Assembly (NCBI GenBank): GCA_018296165.2
Contig: JACKQL020000099.1
Span: forward strand, 1-64,000
Direction of reading: 5' to 3'
Length of the DNA stretch: 64,000 nt
Source: Termitomyces sp. T153
Lineage: Eukaryota; Basidiomycota; Agaricomycetes; Agaricales; Lyophyllaceae
Positions 1 through 10,704 of this stretch are shown here, piece after piece. The notes below the pieces were generated by a model. It ran no database searches. It had not been told where the DNA came from and was given only the letters and a program-made list of their open reading frames with translations. Both the position numbers and the translations under genes were made by a program. Within the stretch, counting starts at the first letter, position 1. Each line of letters starts with the position of its first letter.

Positions 1-770
1 TTCAGGAAATGTAGCATGTTTCGTGAGAAAAAGGTGTCAGAAATATGTTTTTCAATTTCTGACACCTTTTTCTCAAGAAACATGCTAAATTTTGTGTCAG
101 AAAATTTCAGTAAATATATCAAATATTCTCTTAATGTTTCTTTTGTAGAATGATAAATTTTTCCATGTTTTATCTGAAGAAAAAATAATCAAAATATTTA
201 AAATGTTCTTGATGTGTTTCTCAAAAAACCTTTGTCCTGTTCTTAGTGTTGTATCTTGAGAAACACTCTGTATGCTTCTTGAGAAACATGTGTTGGCATA
301 ACTTATGATACTTCTTGAGAAACATGCAATAAAAAAATGTTTGCTCAGCATGCAACTGTCAATTTGCTCATTGAGACACTTAATACATAGTACTGAGCAA
401 TGCAACACATGTTTCTATAGATTATTTCTGTAGAATATTATAACATTTTTTATTGCATGTTTCTCAAGGAGTATCATAAGTTATGCCAACTAAGAACAGG
501 ACAAAGGTTTTTTGAGAAACATATGCTGAAACATATCACATGTTTCTCAAGAAAATCATCAAGAACATTTTAAATATTTTGATTATTTTTTCTTCAGATA
601 AAACATGGAAAAATTTATCATCCTATGAAAGAAACATTAAGAGAATATTTGATATATTTACTGAAATTTTCTGACACAAAATTTAGCATGTTTCTTCAGA
701 AAAAGGTGTCAAAAATTGAAAAACATATTTCTGACACCTTTTTCTCAGGAAACATGCTACATTTCCTGAA
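1..770. repeat. Foldback (long palindromic) element
   Basis: The first and last bases pair as an inverted repeat: ttcaggaaatgtagcatg at the left end is matched by its complement ending at 770. The arms (about 1-330 and 445-770) are complementary over most of their length around an unpaired centre near 340-440. The left arm carries about 48 extra bases (near 245-293) that the right arm lacks. Each end is itself a hairpin (13-85 and 686-757). No ORF inside looks real; the translations are shadows of the AT-rich repeat. It is probably a non-autonomous foldback or MITE-type DNA element. The left flank is outside the window, so no TSD can be checked. Confidence 0.85.
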
Positions 771-802
771 GTGTATGGGGATGGCCTCCTAAGGGACCAG
801 GG

Positions 803-1677
803 TTGGATGATGATGCAGGAGCTGTCATAACCCTGGAAGTGGCCCCATGTTCTATGGAACAGGAGGCAGAGGTCATACAACCACTGACTGAGGCCAACCA
901 GCCTGAGCTGAAGTTCTTCAAAGAAGTCTGTTTGAGTCCACCTATGAACTTCCCAGAGTTCCCTGTTCCAATTGGGAATGCTGGGGAGCACCTGGAGGTG
1001 TTGAGGATCAGCAAAGGACCATGGAAGTACCTAGGAAATGGACTATTCCATGCCCTTGAGAGTCTGCTTAAGAGCATGCAGCCCTACCCAGGTGATCCAA
1101 CCAACATATTACAATACCAGGGACCCCAGTTCTATCTGATGCAGATATCAGATGAGGAGTTGGTTGTCATGGACATGGTGCTAGATACAGATGACCTACT
1201 TTCCATGGATGCAGCCAGTAATCCTAATTTTGAGATTGGGCTATGGTTTGCCGAGTTGTGGTCTGAGACATTGGGTGAACAGCTGACACCAAAGAGCTGG
1301 TTCTGAACCAGGATAGGATCTGATACCTGGGCATGGAATGCTCAGCAGTTACTCGAGTTGGGATTGCTGAATGACAACAGTACACTGGACAACTTGCAGA
1401 CTAATTGCCAGTTCTGAGTAACATGGGTTAACCCCATGGAACAACTCATAACTAATTATGCAATGCAACAGAGCTTGTTGATCTGTTATGACTGCCTGCA
1501 GAACTATAGATTTGATATAGTGAACTGGTGGGCAGTGCATGAGAAGTGGGATGCCAGGCAGAGGCAACTCCTTGAACCATGAGGTGCCAATAATGACTGG
1601 TGGTCTCCCTATTGGGTTTCATGACAGATGATTATGAGACTGGAGTATGACAACAGAGAAAAGGTGACTCACCAGGC
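803..1677 (+). pseudogene. Decayed hypothetical ORF upstream of an LTR-like repeat
   Basis: A 167-codon open frame runs from 803 to 1306. The coding look continues past its stop with further stops (about 1330-1610), including a segment with NWWAVHEKWDARQRQLLEP. I do not recognise a defined domain. The sequence is almost free of CG, like the neighbouring retroelements, and it ends where an LTR-like repeat starts at 1678. It may be an extra ORF or gag-like segment of a retroelement. The opposite-strand ORFs over it are shadows. Confidence 0.4.
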
Positions 1678-2790
1678 TGTCAGGTTCCACTGACCATAGG
1701 GGCTCAGCTACACTGGGCAAATCCTTACTAGGTGGACATGATTCCCTGCACTGACAACTGGGCATTTGGAGGTGTCCCAAACACTGGGGACTTGTGAGGA
1801 TAGTTGGTGGAGATTGATCCAAGCAAGTCTGGGGAGGTCCAGAGGAGTAGGAGATGAGCTGCAGGGAAGGGGAATGGGCTTGGCAGGGTTCAGGCATAAG
1901 TCTGTATGCAAGTATTGCAGGTGTGGAGGAGGCAGAGGCTATGCGAGTGATGGAAGCGGAGCCAGAGTTTGATGGGGGATCAACGGAGGTTGATAGAGTT
2001 CAGAGCTGAGTGTGTAGCAAGGTCTGGAGTTGGTTAAAGAGTGTCTGGGAGTTGTAATTGTAATTGTGGGGTTTATGAAGGCATTAAGGTTGGGAAAGAT
2101 AGGAACACAATGGATGGGATAGTCCAAATGAGATGAGACAGAGTCAAATGAAATGAGATGGAGACAAGAATGAGAATAGATTCAGGTGGAGATACAAAAC
2201 AATAACAAAAACAATAATGGAATAGAGACAAGACAAGACCAGGAGACTGAGAGTAAGAAAACAAGATACAGAACATAAAACACAAGAGAGAAACAATCAG
2301 ACCATAGGAAACATTAAGCAATATCAAGACTAGAGTACAAAGAGCTACTCTACATCTTATATACTGACTACTGGAGAGCTCTGGGGAATGTCAGCTGTAG
2401 CAGTGGGGCTTGGCAGAGCTTGACAGAGTCGACAGGTGTTGGTTACGATTAGAGGGCAGGCCACATTGATATGTTGATGGGATCAATTGGTGACATGGGC
2501 TGTTCTGAGGTCATCATGATACTCCAATGTAAGTCAGAGGAATCAAGGTGTTGAGTTGATGATGTGTAATGGGGTCAGGCATGGCGGGGGAATGGTCCTA
2601 GGGCCTCAGGAGATCCAGGGGAAGTGTCACTGACTGTGGGGAAGATGTCAGAGTTGGCTAGGAGGCCATTGGAGTTAGCCAAAGATGCATCGGAGTTAGC
2701 CAGAGTAGGCATGGAGCACTGTGGAAGTTTGATGAGGTGTCAGGAGAGGTTCTGGGGGGGGGGTTGTTGGGTGATGTGCAGGGGTCCAGG
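1678..2790 (+). repeat. LTR-like repeat, presumed 5' LTR and leader of Gypsy A
   Basis: The segment begins TGTCAGGTTCC at 1678 and is clearly homologous, in the opposite orientation, to 43292 down to about 42200. Both copies share TGTCAG, a CACTGACC block and a GGGGCTCAGCT block. The sequence upstream of TGTCAG is unrelated in the two copies, which supports a true element end at 1678. The downstream LTR end is not clear; homology fades near 2790. In this copy protease sequence follows almost at once, so gag seems deleted. Confidence 0.5.
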
Positions 2791-2792
2791 GA

Positions 2793-3353
2793 ATGGGTCA
2801 TGACACAGGCATCCAGAGGGTACTGCATAAGAAAGTCATACAATTTGAGTGCTCCCAGGGCTATAAAGCCCTACAACTTTTTGGACAGCAGGTGGAAGCT
2901 GGGATGTACCCAGCAGTGCAGCAAAACTTTGCTTACATCTGGGATGTATCTAGGCAGGTGCCGAAACCTCTGGTTATAGTGGTGCAGGTTAATAGACAGC
3001 CTGCAAGGGCTCTGGTTGATTTAGCATGTCTTGGAGATTTCATCTCAAGCACTTTGATGCAACAATTGAGTCTCAAAAAGGTGGAACTAAAGACTCCCAT
3101 ACCAGTACAACTGGCAGTACAGGGATTGAGGTCATGAATAAATTTTGGTATGACAGCTGAGTTTGGATACCAGAGCATTTGCAAACACCACTATTTTGAT
3201 GTGATAAACCTCTCAGGATATGACCTTATCCTGGGCACACCTTGGGTATTCCAGCATCAAATCACATATGGACTAAGCCCACCTTGTATAATTGTGGGCA
3301 GTGGTACCTCCCTCCCACTAACTGGGTATGGTGTAACTCATTTGGCCTCCTGA
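2793..3353 (+). pseudogene. Gypsy A retropepsin-like protease fragment
   Basis: Two open segments (2793-3137 and 3150-3353) form the protease part of Ty3/Gypsy element A. The region around PARALVDLACLGDF is where a D-S/T-G active site would sit, and the motif is destroyed (D-L-A). The later segment YDLILGTPWVFQHQ is the conserved block before reverse transcriptase in many Gypsy proteases. A stop codon near 3137 separates the two. The coding sequence is non-functional. Confidence 0.7.
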
Positions 3354-3579
3354 GCTGTACAGATGTATGAGGACAGCTTGAAAAAGGTTTGAGAAGAGTT
3401 GCACATGTATGCTAAGCCTGTGTGCAAGTCAGCAGGTGAGACACCTTTGCCTCCACTATGGGCAATCAATCTTGATTGACCCCACAAAAATCTACCATAA
3501 GGCCCCAATGGGTTGCTAAAAGGGATGCTTACATCTGGAGCAGCCAATGGCAAGTGACTAGCATAGGGAATACTGTGCC

Positions 3580-4146
3580 CATGCTATTGATTGCTAAACC
3601 TGGCCCAGTGAACCTCACTTGAGGGCACAAAATGCCAACACTGTGAAACAATTGTCCCCCCTCCCTAATATTGATGGTATACTTCAGAGGGTGGCATGGA
3701 GAAAGTATCGCTTGATATTAGATGGGCAGGATGCATACAAACAAATACACATAGTGCCAGAGCATGTTGATAGAACAGCTGTAACCACACCTGATGGTAA
3801 TATGGTCAGTAATGTGCTGCAGCAAGGTGACTGTAATGCACCTGCAACTTACCAGGCATTGATGAACCACACATTCTCTGCCTACCTGGAGAGGTTTATG
3901 GACATTTATCTAGTCAATAACATAATCTACTTGGATACCCTCAAGGATCATGTACAACACATTAAGCTAATTGTGGACATTCTTAAGAGGGAGAAGCTTT
4001 ACCTTGGCAAAAAGAAAATTCATTTTCTATGCAAGGAAATGAAGGTACTGGGATGGATTGTTGATGATAATGGCATTAGAATGGATCCAGACAAGGTTGA
4101 CTCACTAGTCTGCTGGAAGACACCCACTAATTGTGACCTTCTATGA
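3580..4146 (+). pseudogene. Gypsy A reverse transcriptase fragment
   Basis: The open frame 3619-4146 carries Gypsy RT blocks: LSPLPNIDGILQ, then LILDGQDAYKQIHI (first catalytic Asp region), then MDIYLVNNIIYLDTL where the YLDD box is expected. Both catalytic aspartates of that box are lost (YLVN). The block KMKVLGW-like is present as EMKVLGWIVDDNGI. Stops and frameshifts bracket the fragment. It is the RT of the same element as the protease upstream and the RNase H downstream. Confidence 0.85.
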
Positions 4147-4329
4147 GGTTTTCTGGGTGCTGCAGGGTACCTGGCAGACAGCATTGACTGTGTGCAAATC
4201 CCAATGGGTATACTTCATGGACTCACTGGGGATACAGTTTCTTTTCATTAGGAATGCACCCACCAATGGGTTTTTGAAGACATTAAACACCTGGCAACCA
4301 AGTGTAGGGACCACCACCAAAAACCACTG

Positions 4330-4890
4330 ATTTATGGCCCAGAGGCAGACCCAGTAAATGTAGTCTGGGGGTCATCAGCCAGGAAAAGAACTGGAGGACA
4401 GTGAAAGTAGCTGCCTTTTTTTCTGCTAAGTTAAACTCAGCCCAACAGAATTACCCCATTCACAAAATAGAAATGCTCGCAGGTGTGGAAACCATGTTGC
4501 AACATCATGACATACTGCAAGGAACAAAGTTCAGTTGGTACACAGACCACAAGGGGTTGATTCACCTGATTAATCAGAAAAGCCTCTCAGGTCAACAAGC
4601 TCGGTGGCTTGAAAAGATTGCAGAATTTGATTTTAACATTGAATATGTGTGGAGAACATCCTGTTGGATGCATTGTCAAGGTTGTATGCCTATGATGAGC
4701 CTGGAATGGTGAGGGCCCAAGGGGAATACACATACTATGACATCATCAATAATGACATGTTAGGCAACCACAAAATACTAATGCCCATTTTTGTTGATAA
4801 GGAGGGTGAGTTTGCCAGCCTAGGCAATGTTGAAGTCAGCTCTCTAGCTGGAGGGACCACAGCAGAATCTAGGATGGAGTCTATATGACA
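4330..4890 (+). pseudogene. Gypsy A RNase H fragment
   Basis: The frame 4401-4712 shows FSAKLNSAQQNYPIHKIEML and then WYTDHKGLIHLINQK, the usual Gypsy RNase H order. A frameshift near 4650 moves the reading to 4649-4888, which starts with the conserved ILLDALSRL end of the domain. Element B interrupts the pol sequence at 4961; the integrase of A resumes beyond 11060. Confidence 0.85.
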
Positions 4891-4955
4891 AAGGGTGGCG
4901 CCATCAAACAGAGGTTGCCAAAAGCTGCCTGCAGCAGAAACTGGATGACCAGAGA

Positions 4956-4960
4956 GTAAC
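4956..4960. repeat. Target-site duplication of Gypsy B, left copy
   Basis: The five bases gtaac abut the left end of element B. The right end is followed by gtagc (11055-11059). One mismatch is consistent with an old 5-bp TSD made by integrase. Confidence 0.6.
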
Positions 4961-5330
4961 TGTAAGGGTGACCTCTGGGGCAGCAGATTGGAGTCAGGCA
5001 GCTAGCAGAGGGGAATCCAAAGTATATTAGCAGAGTAGATGATGATACAAATCAGTAACTAATCACCTAGCAGAGGGGAATCCAAAGAGAACAAGTCTAA
5101 GGATCCCTGCTGCTTGGCATAGTGCATCAGTGGGTGGCAGAGGCATGGGAACTACTGTACAGGTGACTAGATCTACTCCTAACTCTAGGGCAATGGTTGC
5201 TGAGGTAATACAGAGAACTCCAGAGTTCTCTGGAGATCTCCAGCATTCTGAAAAGAGCCCCGGAGATGTTAAACAAGCTGCAGCGGTGCTGGAACCAGTT
5301 ATGGAGGTTGGAAATGAAAGTCCCCTGACC
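4961..5330 (-). repeat. 3' LTR of Gypsy B
   Basis: In element sense the LTR ends ...CACCCTTACA (tgtaagggtg at 4961). It begins at 5330, next to a purine tract read as AGAGGGGGG (the polypurine tract) around 5331-5339. The LTR shares its internal agaacaagtct block with all LTRs of this lineage. The opening TG at the 5330 side is eroded. Confidence 0.9.
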
Positions 5331-5340
5331 CCCCCTCTAG
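5331..5340 (-). other. Polypurine tract of Gypsy B
   Basis: The run ccccctctag reads CTAGAGGGGG in element sense and directly precedes the 3' LTR. Elements J and F have the same purine tract next to their 3' LTR (just before 59588 in J; 44106-44120 in F). Confidence 0.7.
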
Positions 5341-5399
5341 TATGCAGCATCTCCATGTGTGGGGTAGAAGAAGTCCCTGATTGCTCAGTCTGCTGGCAA

Positions 5400-6700
5400 G
5401 ATAGGATAGATTCCTTGTATGGCACACAGGGCATCTGGATGTCTCTATTGGAACTCCTTGACAAGTCTGAGGGTGTGTATGTTCTCTGCAGCTCCCAGGA
5501 GATATCCCCAATTCCATAGCCTTTCTACTTCACCTTGTATTGTAGTCATCTCCAGAATAAACAGCTATCCAGGATTTCCTCCACTTCATACTTCTCATTG
5601 TCATTGACCACCATGGGGGGTGGCGGAGGTGGTGGATGTCACCCTGGAATAGGATCTTTAGGGGCTGGGGTTAGTTTGACCACATTGAACACCAGATGAA
5701 GCTGGCACATCCCTGCAGGGAGTCAGAGTCAATAGGCCAGGGGTCCCACCTGTTATTCCACTGTGAATAGCCCTAATTGGCAGTGTGACAGCTTTTTTGA
5801 GGGTCAGGTGGTTGTAATGTCAGAGGCATCCAGCTAGACTTGATCTCCGGGCTAATATCTGTGCTCTGGGGTCCTCCCATGGTCATAGTATTGTGCCATG
5901 TTGTCTTTTGCTTTTGCCAGCACAGCTCAGGCCTCCTCCTGTGACCTCTTCATCCAGTCCACAAATTTGTTTACTGCCTCATTTTCCAAGGGTCGGGCCC
6001 AGGGTTTAAAACCCATGTGCAGGTGCCATCCAGTGTCAAGGAAGAACAGGAAAAACTGGGTGGATGCATGAACATGGTTGTTGTACTGGAATTTGGCATC
6101 AGGGAGGAGTTTGTCCTAGTCATCTTGGTGCTCATTGCAGAAGAGGCAGAGATACTATTCCAGCTCCTGGTTTATGTGCTCTGTCTGGCCATTGGACTGT
6201 GGGTGGTAGGCAGTAGTGGTGTGGAGCTTTACTCTGAGCAGTCAGTAGAGCTCCCAGGTGAACTCTGCCACAAATTGTGGTCCCTGATCTGAAATGTAGG
6301 CATTGAGAGGCTGTGGAGCTTCCAGACATTCCTTCAGTACAGGTTTGTGGCACCCATGGCAAAGCAGGTAATGTGGGTTGGAATGAAGTGCACTCTCTTG
6401 CCATACAGGTCCACCACCACTATGATTGCATCATAACCATGGGCATTGAGGAGCTCTACAATAAAGTCTATAGATGCTATGCTCCACTGTTCTGGGAGCA
6501 CTGGTAGCAGGTGTAACTGTCTGTAGGGGAGTTGGCACTGGGGCTTGGTCTGGAGGCAGAAATTGCAGGTACTAGTGTAGGGCCCAATGTACCATGACAT
6601 CTGGGGCCACCAGTAGTTCTGCAATACTAACTCCAGCATCTTCCACCACCCAGGGTGCCCTGCAATGTGGGAGTTGTGGTGTTGCTCCACAATCCTCCAA
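5400..6700 (-). pseudogene. Gypsy B integrase and C-terminal chromodomain
   Basis: From 6690 downwards the minus strand encodes the zinc-binding and core regions. The zinc-binding part shows SHIAGHPGWWKMLELVLQNY and then CNFCLQTK; the core shows SIDFIVELLNAHGYDAIIVV. Further left, around 5620-5480, a chromodomain can be read (KYEVEEILDS, later KGYGIGDISWEL) with stop codons inside. The chromodomain probably directed integration to methylated-histone chromatin. The plus-strand ORFs across this region are antisense shadows. Confidence 0.85.
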
Positions 6701-6812
6701 CAGAGCTCTGGAACATTGGGGATGTAGATATGGTCTTGGAAGGTCAGGATTCTGTCTCAGAGGGCCCATTCATTAGCACAGACTTCCTTGACACCAGTAG
6801 TATGCCCTGACT

Positions 6813-8369
6813 TCAGCATCCAAGCAGCCTGTGCCACAGGCTCCTCCTGTTGACTGTCCCTATTACCCCATTGTATGTTCCAGAGAATGTCTGCCTCTGC
6901 TCTGTCAATGGCAAGGCCCTCCATGGCTCAGATTGCAAACATTTCAGGGCAGAGGAGCACAATGTTACTGTTATCCCCTTCTCCCATTCCATGGTCCACC
7001 CTCCAAGACAAGTGTCTGGTTTCCCCATGCTCTGGCCAGGCTTGTGGTGTAAGGAGAAGTCAAAGTTGGCAAGGTAGAGGGACCATTGGGCCTGCTGGCA
7101 ATTGAGCTTCTTAGCTGTCCAGAAGTATTCAAGGTTCTTGTGATCTGTCCAGACCTTGAACTTGTGCCATGCACCTTCTAGGAAGTGCTGCCACTCCTCA
7201 AATGACCGGATGATGGCCAGCTTGTTGTGAATCTCGTAGTTCCATTCCACTGCATTCAGGCTTTTGGAGTAAAAGGCCACTGGATGCCACTTCCCATCCT
7301 CCAGAGATTGCTATGAGAGCACCACCCCAGTGACAAAGTTGCAGCTGTCAGCTTCTACCCAGAAGAGGGAGTTGTTATCTAGCAAGATGAGGACAGGTCC
7401 AGAGGTCACAGCATGCTTTAGAGTGTCAAAGGCCATCTGCTCCAGAGGTCCCCAACTCCACATAACATCCTTTCCCATGAGGTCAAACAGTGGGCAGGCA
7501 TGGTGCAAGAAGTCCTGGATGAATCTCCAGTAGAAGTTTGCAAAACCAAGGAATGCCTGCACCTCCTTCTTATTTTGGGGCTTTGGCCACTCCACCACAC
7601 CTGCTACCTTCACTGGGTCCATCTCTGCTGCTCCATGAGAGATGATCAGGCCAAGGTACTCAATCTGGATTTGTTCAAACTTGCACTTCTCTGGCTTGAG
7701 GTAGAGCTGGTGCTGGTGGAGGCATTCCAGGACAAGATGGGTGATCTGATAGTGTTCCTCCAGAGTTTTAGTATAGATGAGGATGTCATTGAGGTACATG
7801 CACACTACATCCTCTGCAATGAGGTCCTAGAAGATGTCATTCATCATGGTCTGGAAGGTGGCCAGGCTGTTGGTGAGACCAAAGAACATGATGAGTGGCT
7901 TGAACAATCCCTGGTTGCTCTGGAAGGCTGCCTTCCACTCATCTCCTTCCTGAATGCACACATTGTTGAAACCCCACTGGACATCCAGTTTAGTGAAGTA
8001 TTGTGCACTCCAGAGGTTGTTGATGAGCTTGTAGATGAGGGGGAGGGAGTAGCAGTTCTTCACTGTCATGGCATTGAGTACCTGGTAGTCCTATACTAGT
8101 CAGAGGGAGCCATCCTTCTTTTTGATGAAGAAGACTGGAGAAGCCATTGGGGACTTAGATGGATGGATATGACTGGAGTCCAAGTTCTCTTGCAGGAATG
8201 CATCAAGCTTGTCCTGCTCCCTGGGCATGAGGGGGTAGACCTTACAGTTGGAGGGTGCAGAGTCAGGCAGCAGTTCATTGGCATGGTTCCACCTCTTGCA
8301 CTCCAGAAGTGAGTCAAAGGAGGCTTTGGAGAACACATCTTCAAACACATGCAGGTAGGGGAGTACCAT
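6813..8369 (-). pseudogene. Gypsy B reverse transcriptase and RNase H
   Basis: The segments 8369-8100, 8069-7827, 7805-7311 and 7280-6813 are in one frame and interrupted only by stop codons. RT blocks seen: SPMASPVFFIKKKDGSL, then YFTKLDVQWGFNN, then MYLNDILIYTKTLEEH (YLDD changed to YLND), then KKEVQAFLGFANFYWRF. RNase H follows with FYSKSLNAVEWNYEIHN and VWTDHKNLEYF. One catalytic Asp replaced by Asn plus several stops make it non-functional. A 199-codon plus-strand ORF at 7500-8099 is only its antisense. Confidence 0.93.
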
Positions 8370-8814
8370 GTCCCAGAACTCTCAAGGTGCAGCATTGGCA
8401 GCAAAGGCCTGGGCCAGCCTCTGGGACATAGTCTGGCTAGCCCTGATCTCTGTGATGGAGGGTGGCAGGTGGACAGTGGTAACATAGATTCAATCCCCTG
8501 CCTCTATTGCTTTGTCTGGAAGCTCTGGCTCATGTATACCACCAAACTCCTCTCCATGCTCCTCCTCTGGGGCTCCACTGTTGCTCCAATTGTCCTTGTA
8601 GAAGGCCTCTCTATGAGGGAATGCCAGAGGTGGGGGGTTCAGGAGGTCTAGATTGGTGAAGGGGAGAGGGCCGGCATGACATGCTTGGATGGCTGCATGC
8701 TCTCAAACTTGAGTCTGATGCTCCACTCTACTCTGCAGTGCAGGTGGAGCACTTCCTGGGCCATCTACTCATGATCACCTCTCCTTTAGTCTAATTGACC
8801 TTGGGATTATGCTC

Positions 8815-9372
8815 TCAAAGCCACATGAACTCAATGATCATGTCTTGCCTTTCCAAGCTGGTGACAGTAAATACAGCATGCTCTGCATGATTCCAATAAT
8901 GGAGAACCAGGTCAACCACGGAGCTAATTGTGCTGGCTTTGTTGGGTGTTCCATCAATGTTGTAGACAGGAATGGGCTTGGGAAGGGGCTGCATGGTCAG
9001 GCCATAGCATTTGATGAACTCCAGGTCTAGGAAAAGTCCCATTGCTCCACTGTCCAGGAGAGCTGTGACTCTGCAGTTTTGCTGGGTGTCCATTGTCTCA
9101 ATCTCCACATTGAGGTGCAGGGAATGGGTGGACGAGCTGGAGGCCATCACATACTGTTGGGGCATTTGATGTGCCCAAGCAGGGCCATGCCATTGGACCT
9201 TAGGAGGTGTCAGAGGGCTTGGCAGGGGCTCTGGAGTTAGTGTTTGTACATCAGGAGGGGGGCTTTGAGGTTCTTCTGTCTCAGAATGAAGGGCATTGGA
9301 AAAGGCATTTTCATTTTCTATTGACAGACAAGAGAACCTGTTAGCACCTAGTGATGGAAGTGTACACCTCAT
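8815..9372 (-). pseudogene. Gypsy B aspartic protease
   Basis: The frame shows a retropepsin with intact active-site motif (VTALLDSGAMGLFLD), followed by PIPVYNIDGTPNKA and VFTVTSLERQDMI. The frame is open but differs from both gag and RT frames, so expression as a polyprotein is broken. The same segment occurs in element J (55867-56058) and element I (62882-63067). Confidence 0.85.
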
Positions 9373-9383
9373 CTGTCACTCAG

Positions 9384-10599
9384 CTAAAAATCCTCCTCCC
9401 ACTCCAGAGGTGAGGTGCACATACTGGCTTCCTCTGGAGTCAACTCCAGCATGTGCTCTTCCAGTGACAGAGCTCCAGCAGCAGCTTTTGCCACTAAGAG
9501 CTGCAGGAGAAGTTTCTCCTGCTCCACTGTGGAAAGGTAGCATACCTCCAGGCCCAGGAGACAGTGCCACACAAAGTGCCTGGGCTTCTTGCATCTCTGG
9601 CACAACAGCAGGGCAGCATGGAGTTGTTGGGCCACATCCACATCCATGGGGATCCCCAGTGGTAGGGGACATGCTGCAGGGGTAGCTGGAGTGAGGGCCA
9701 GCACTGAGTGAGTAGGTGCAGGGTGGTGGAGATTGCTGACTGGAGTGGGGCACAGTGTGGAATGGGGGTGGCAGAGCTCCCTCCATATCTCCATGAGTTG
9801 CCATTGGTCTTGGGCCACCTCATACCATGATACAATCTTTTCATTGTTGGGGTGACCCTCTGCCAGGTTGTCAATGTGTTCCACCAAGGCAGGGTGCAAG
9901 CCATCCCAGAAGGTGAGGTATAGTTGGAGGCCATTGGGGTAGGTGGCCTGTTTGACCAGGGCTTGGAACAAGTCAATGTACTCATCCAATGTATGCTTTC
10001 CTTGTTCATACTGCTCCCTGTCATACAGCATCAGTGCTGCCATCTTGGCAGGGTCTAACAGGAAAAACTCTGCATGAAAGTCCTTCTCAAAGGTGGCCCA
10101 GTCTAGGAAGCTCCCCACACCTCTGGGATGGCAGAAAACTTGCAGCATGTAGGTGGAGGCATGTCTAGTCTTCATGTATGACAGCACCCAGGCTATTTTC
10201 AATGCATCAGAGTCAAAAGTGTCCCTGCTGAGGTGGATGTAGGTGAGGCAGGACTGTAGGAATTGCTCCCCACCAGATCAGGCACTATTATATGCATCTG
10301 GCAGTGCTGGATGAGGGATCCATAGCTGTAGAGTCACCAGAGCCACCAGAGTAGGTGCTGTGGCAGGTGGAGCTGGTTCTGCCACTGCAGGAGGGGCAGA
10401 GTTAGGGCTTAGGCATTCTAGCAGTGCCTGGAGGGATTGGGAGATAAGATCTGTTGAGGGTAGAGAGTTTGGTTGTATGGTGGATGAGAGATGATTGTGT
10501 TAATTGCACCTGGGTCTTTAGGCAGAGCAGGCAAGTCCAGGCTTTGTCCTGTGGGGCTGGGGCCTCCAAGAGTGTGTCTGGGTTGGCAAGCTGAGACAT
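9384..10599 (-). pseudogene. Gypsy B gag
   Basis: The likely start is the methionine at 10599 (MSQLANPDTLLEAPAPQDKA), matched by the same start in element I at 61452. The main capsid part is 10202-9384 and includes SYMKTRHASTYMLQV, GKHTLDEYIDLFQALV and a zinc knuckle CQRCKKPRHFVWHC (C-x2-C-x4-H-x4-C). The first part (10599-10402) is in another frame and cut by stops, so gag is not intact. Confidence 0.85.
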
Positions 10600-10691
10600 A
10601 GAACTCTGTGGTGCTTAATCCTGGTGGAGAAGTGACAAATAGTGGCTTGGAGGTTCCTTGCAGCTATGCAGGGCTTCCAGGCCAGTTTAGG

Positions 10692-10702
10692 AGACTTGTT
10701 CT
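10692..10702 (-). promoter_or_regulatory. Primer-binding site of Gypsy B, complementary to its own LTR
   Basis: In element sense the sequence after the 5' LTR is GC then AGAACAAGTCT. The LTR itself contains AGACTTGTTCT at 10832-10842 (minus strand), the exact 11-nt reverse complement. No match to a tRNA 3' end is evident. This is the layout of self-primed Tf1/sushi-type elements, and it also marks the probable transcript start (R) near 10842. Confidence 0.7.
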
Positions 10703-10704
10703 GC

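Noticed and set aside
803..1972. Part of Gypsy A gag
   Set aside because: An LTR-like end at 1678 separates it from A, and no capsid or zinc knuckle motif can be seen.
7500..8099. 199-codon plus-strand ORF
   Set aside because: It is the antisense of the RT region of Gypsy B, which has clear RT blocks on the minus strand.
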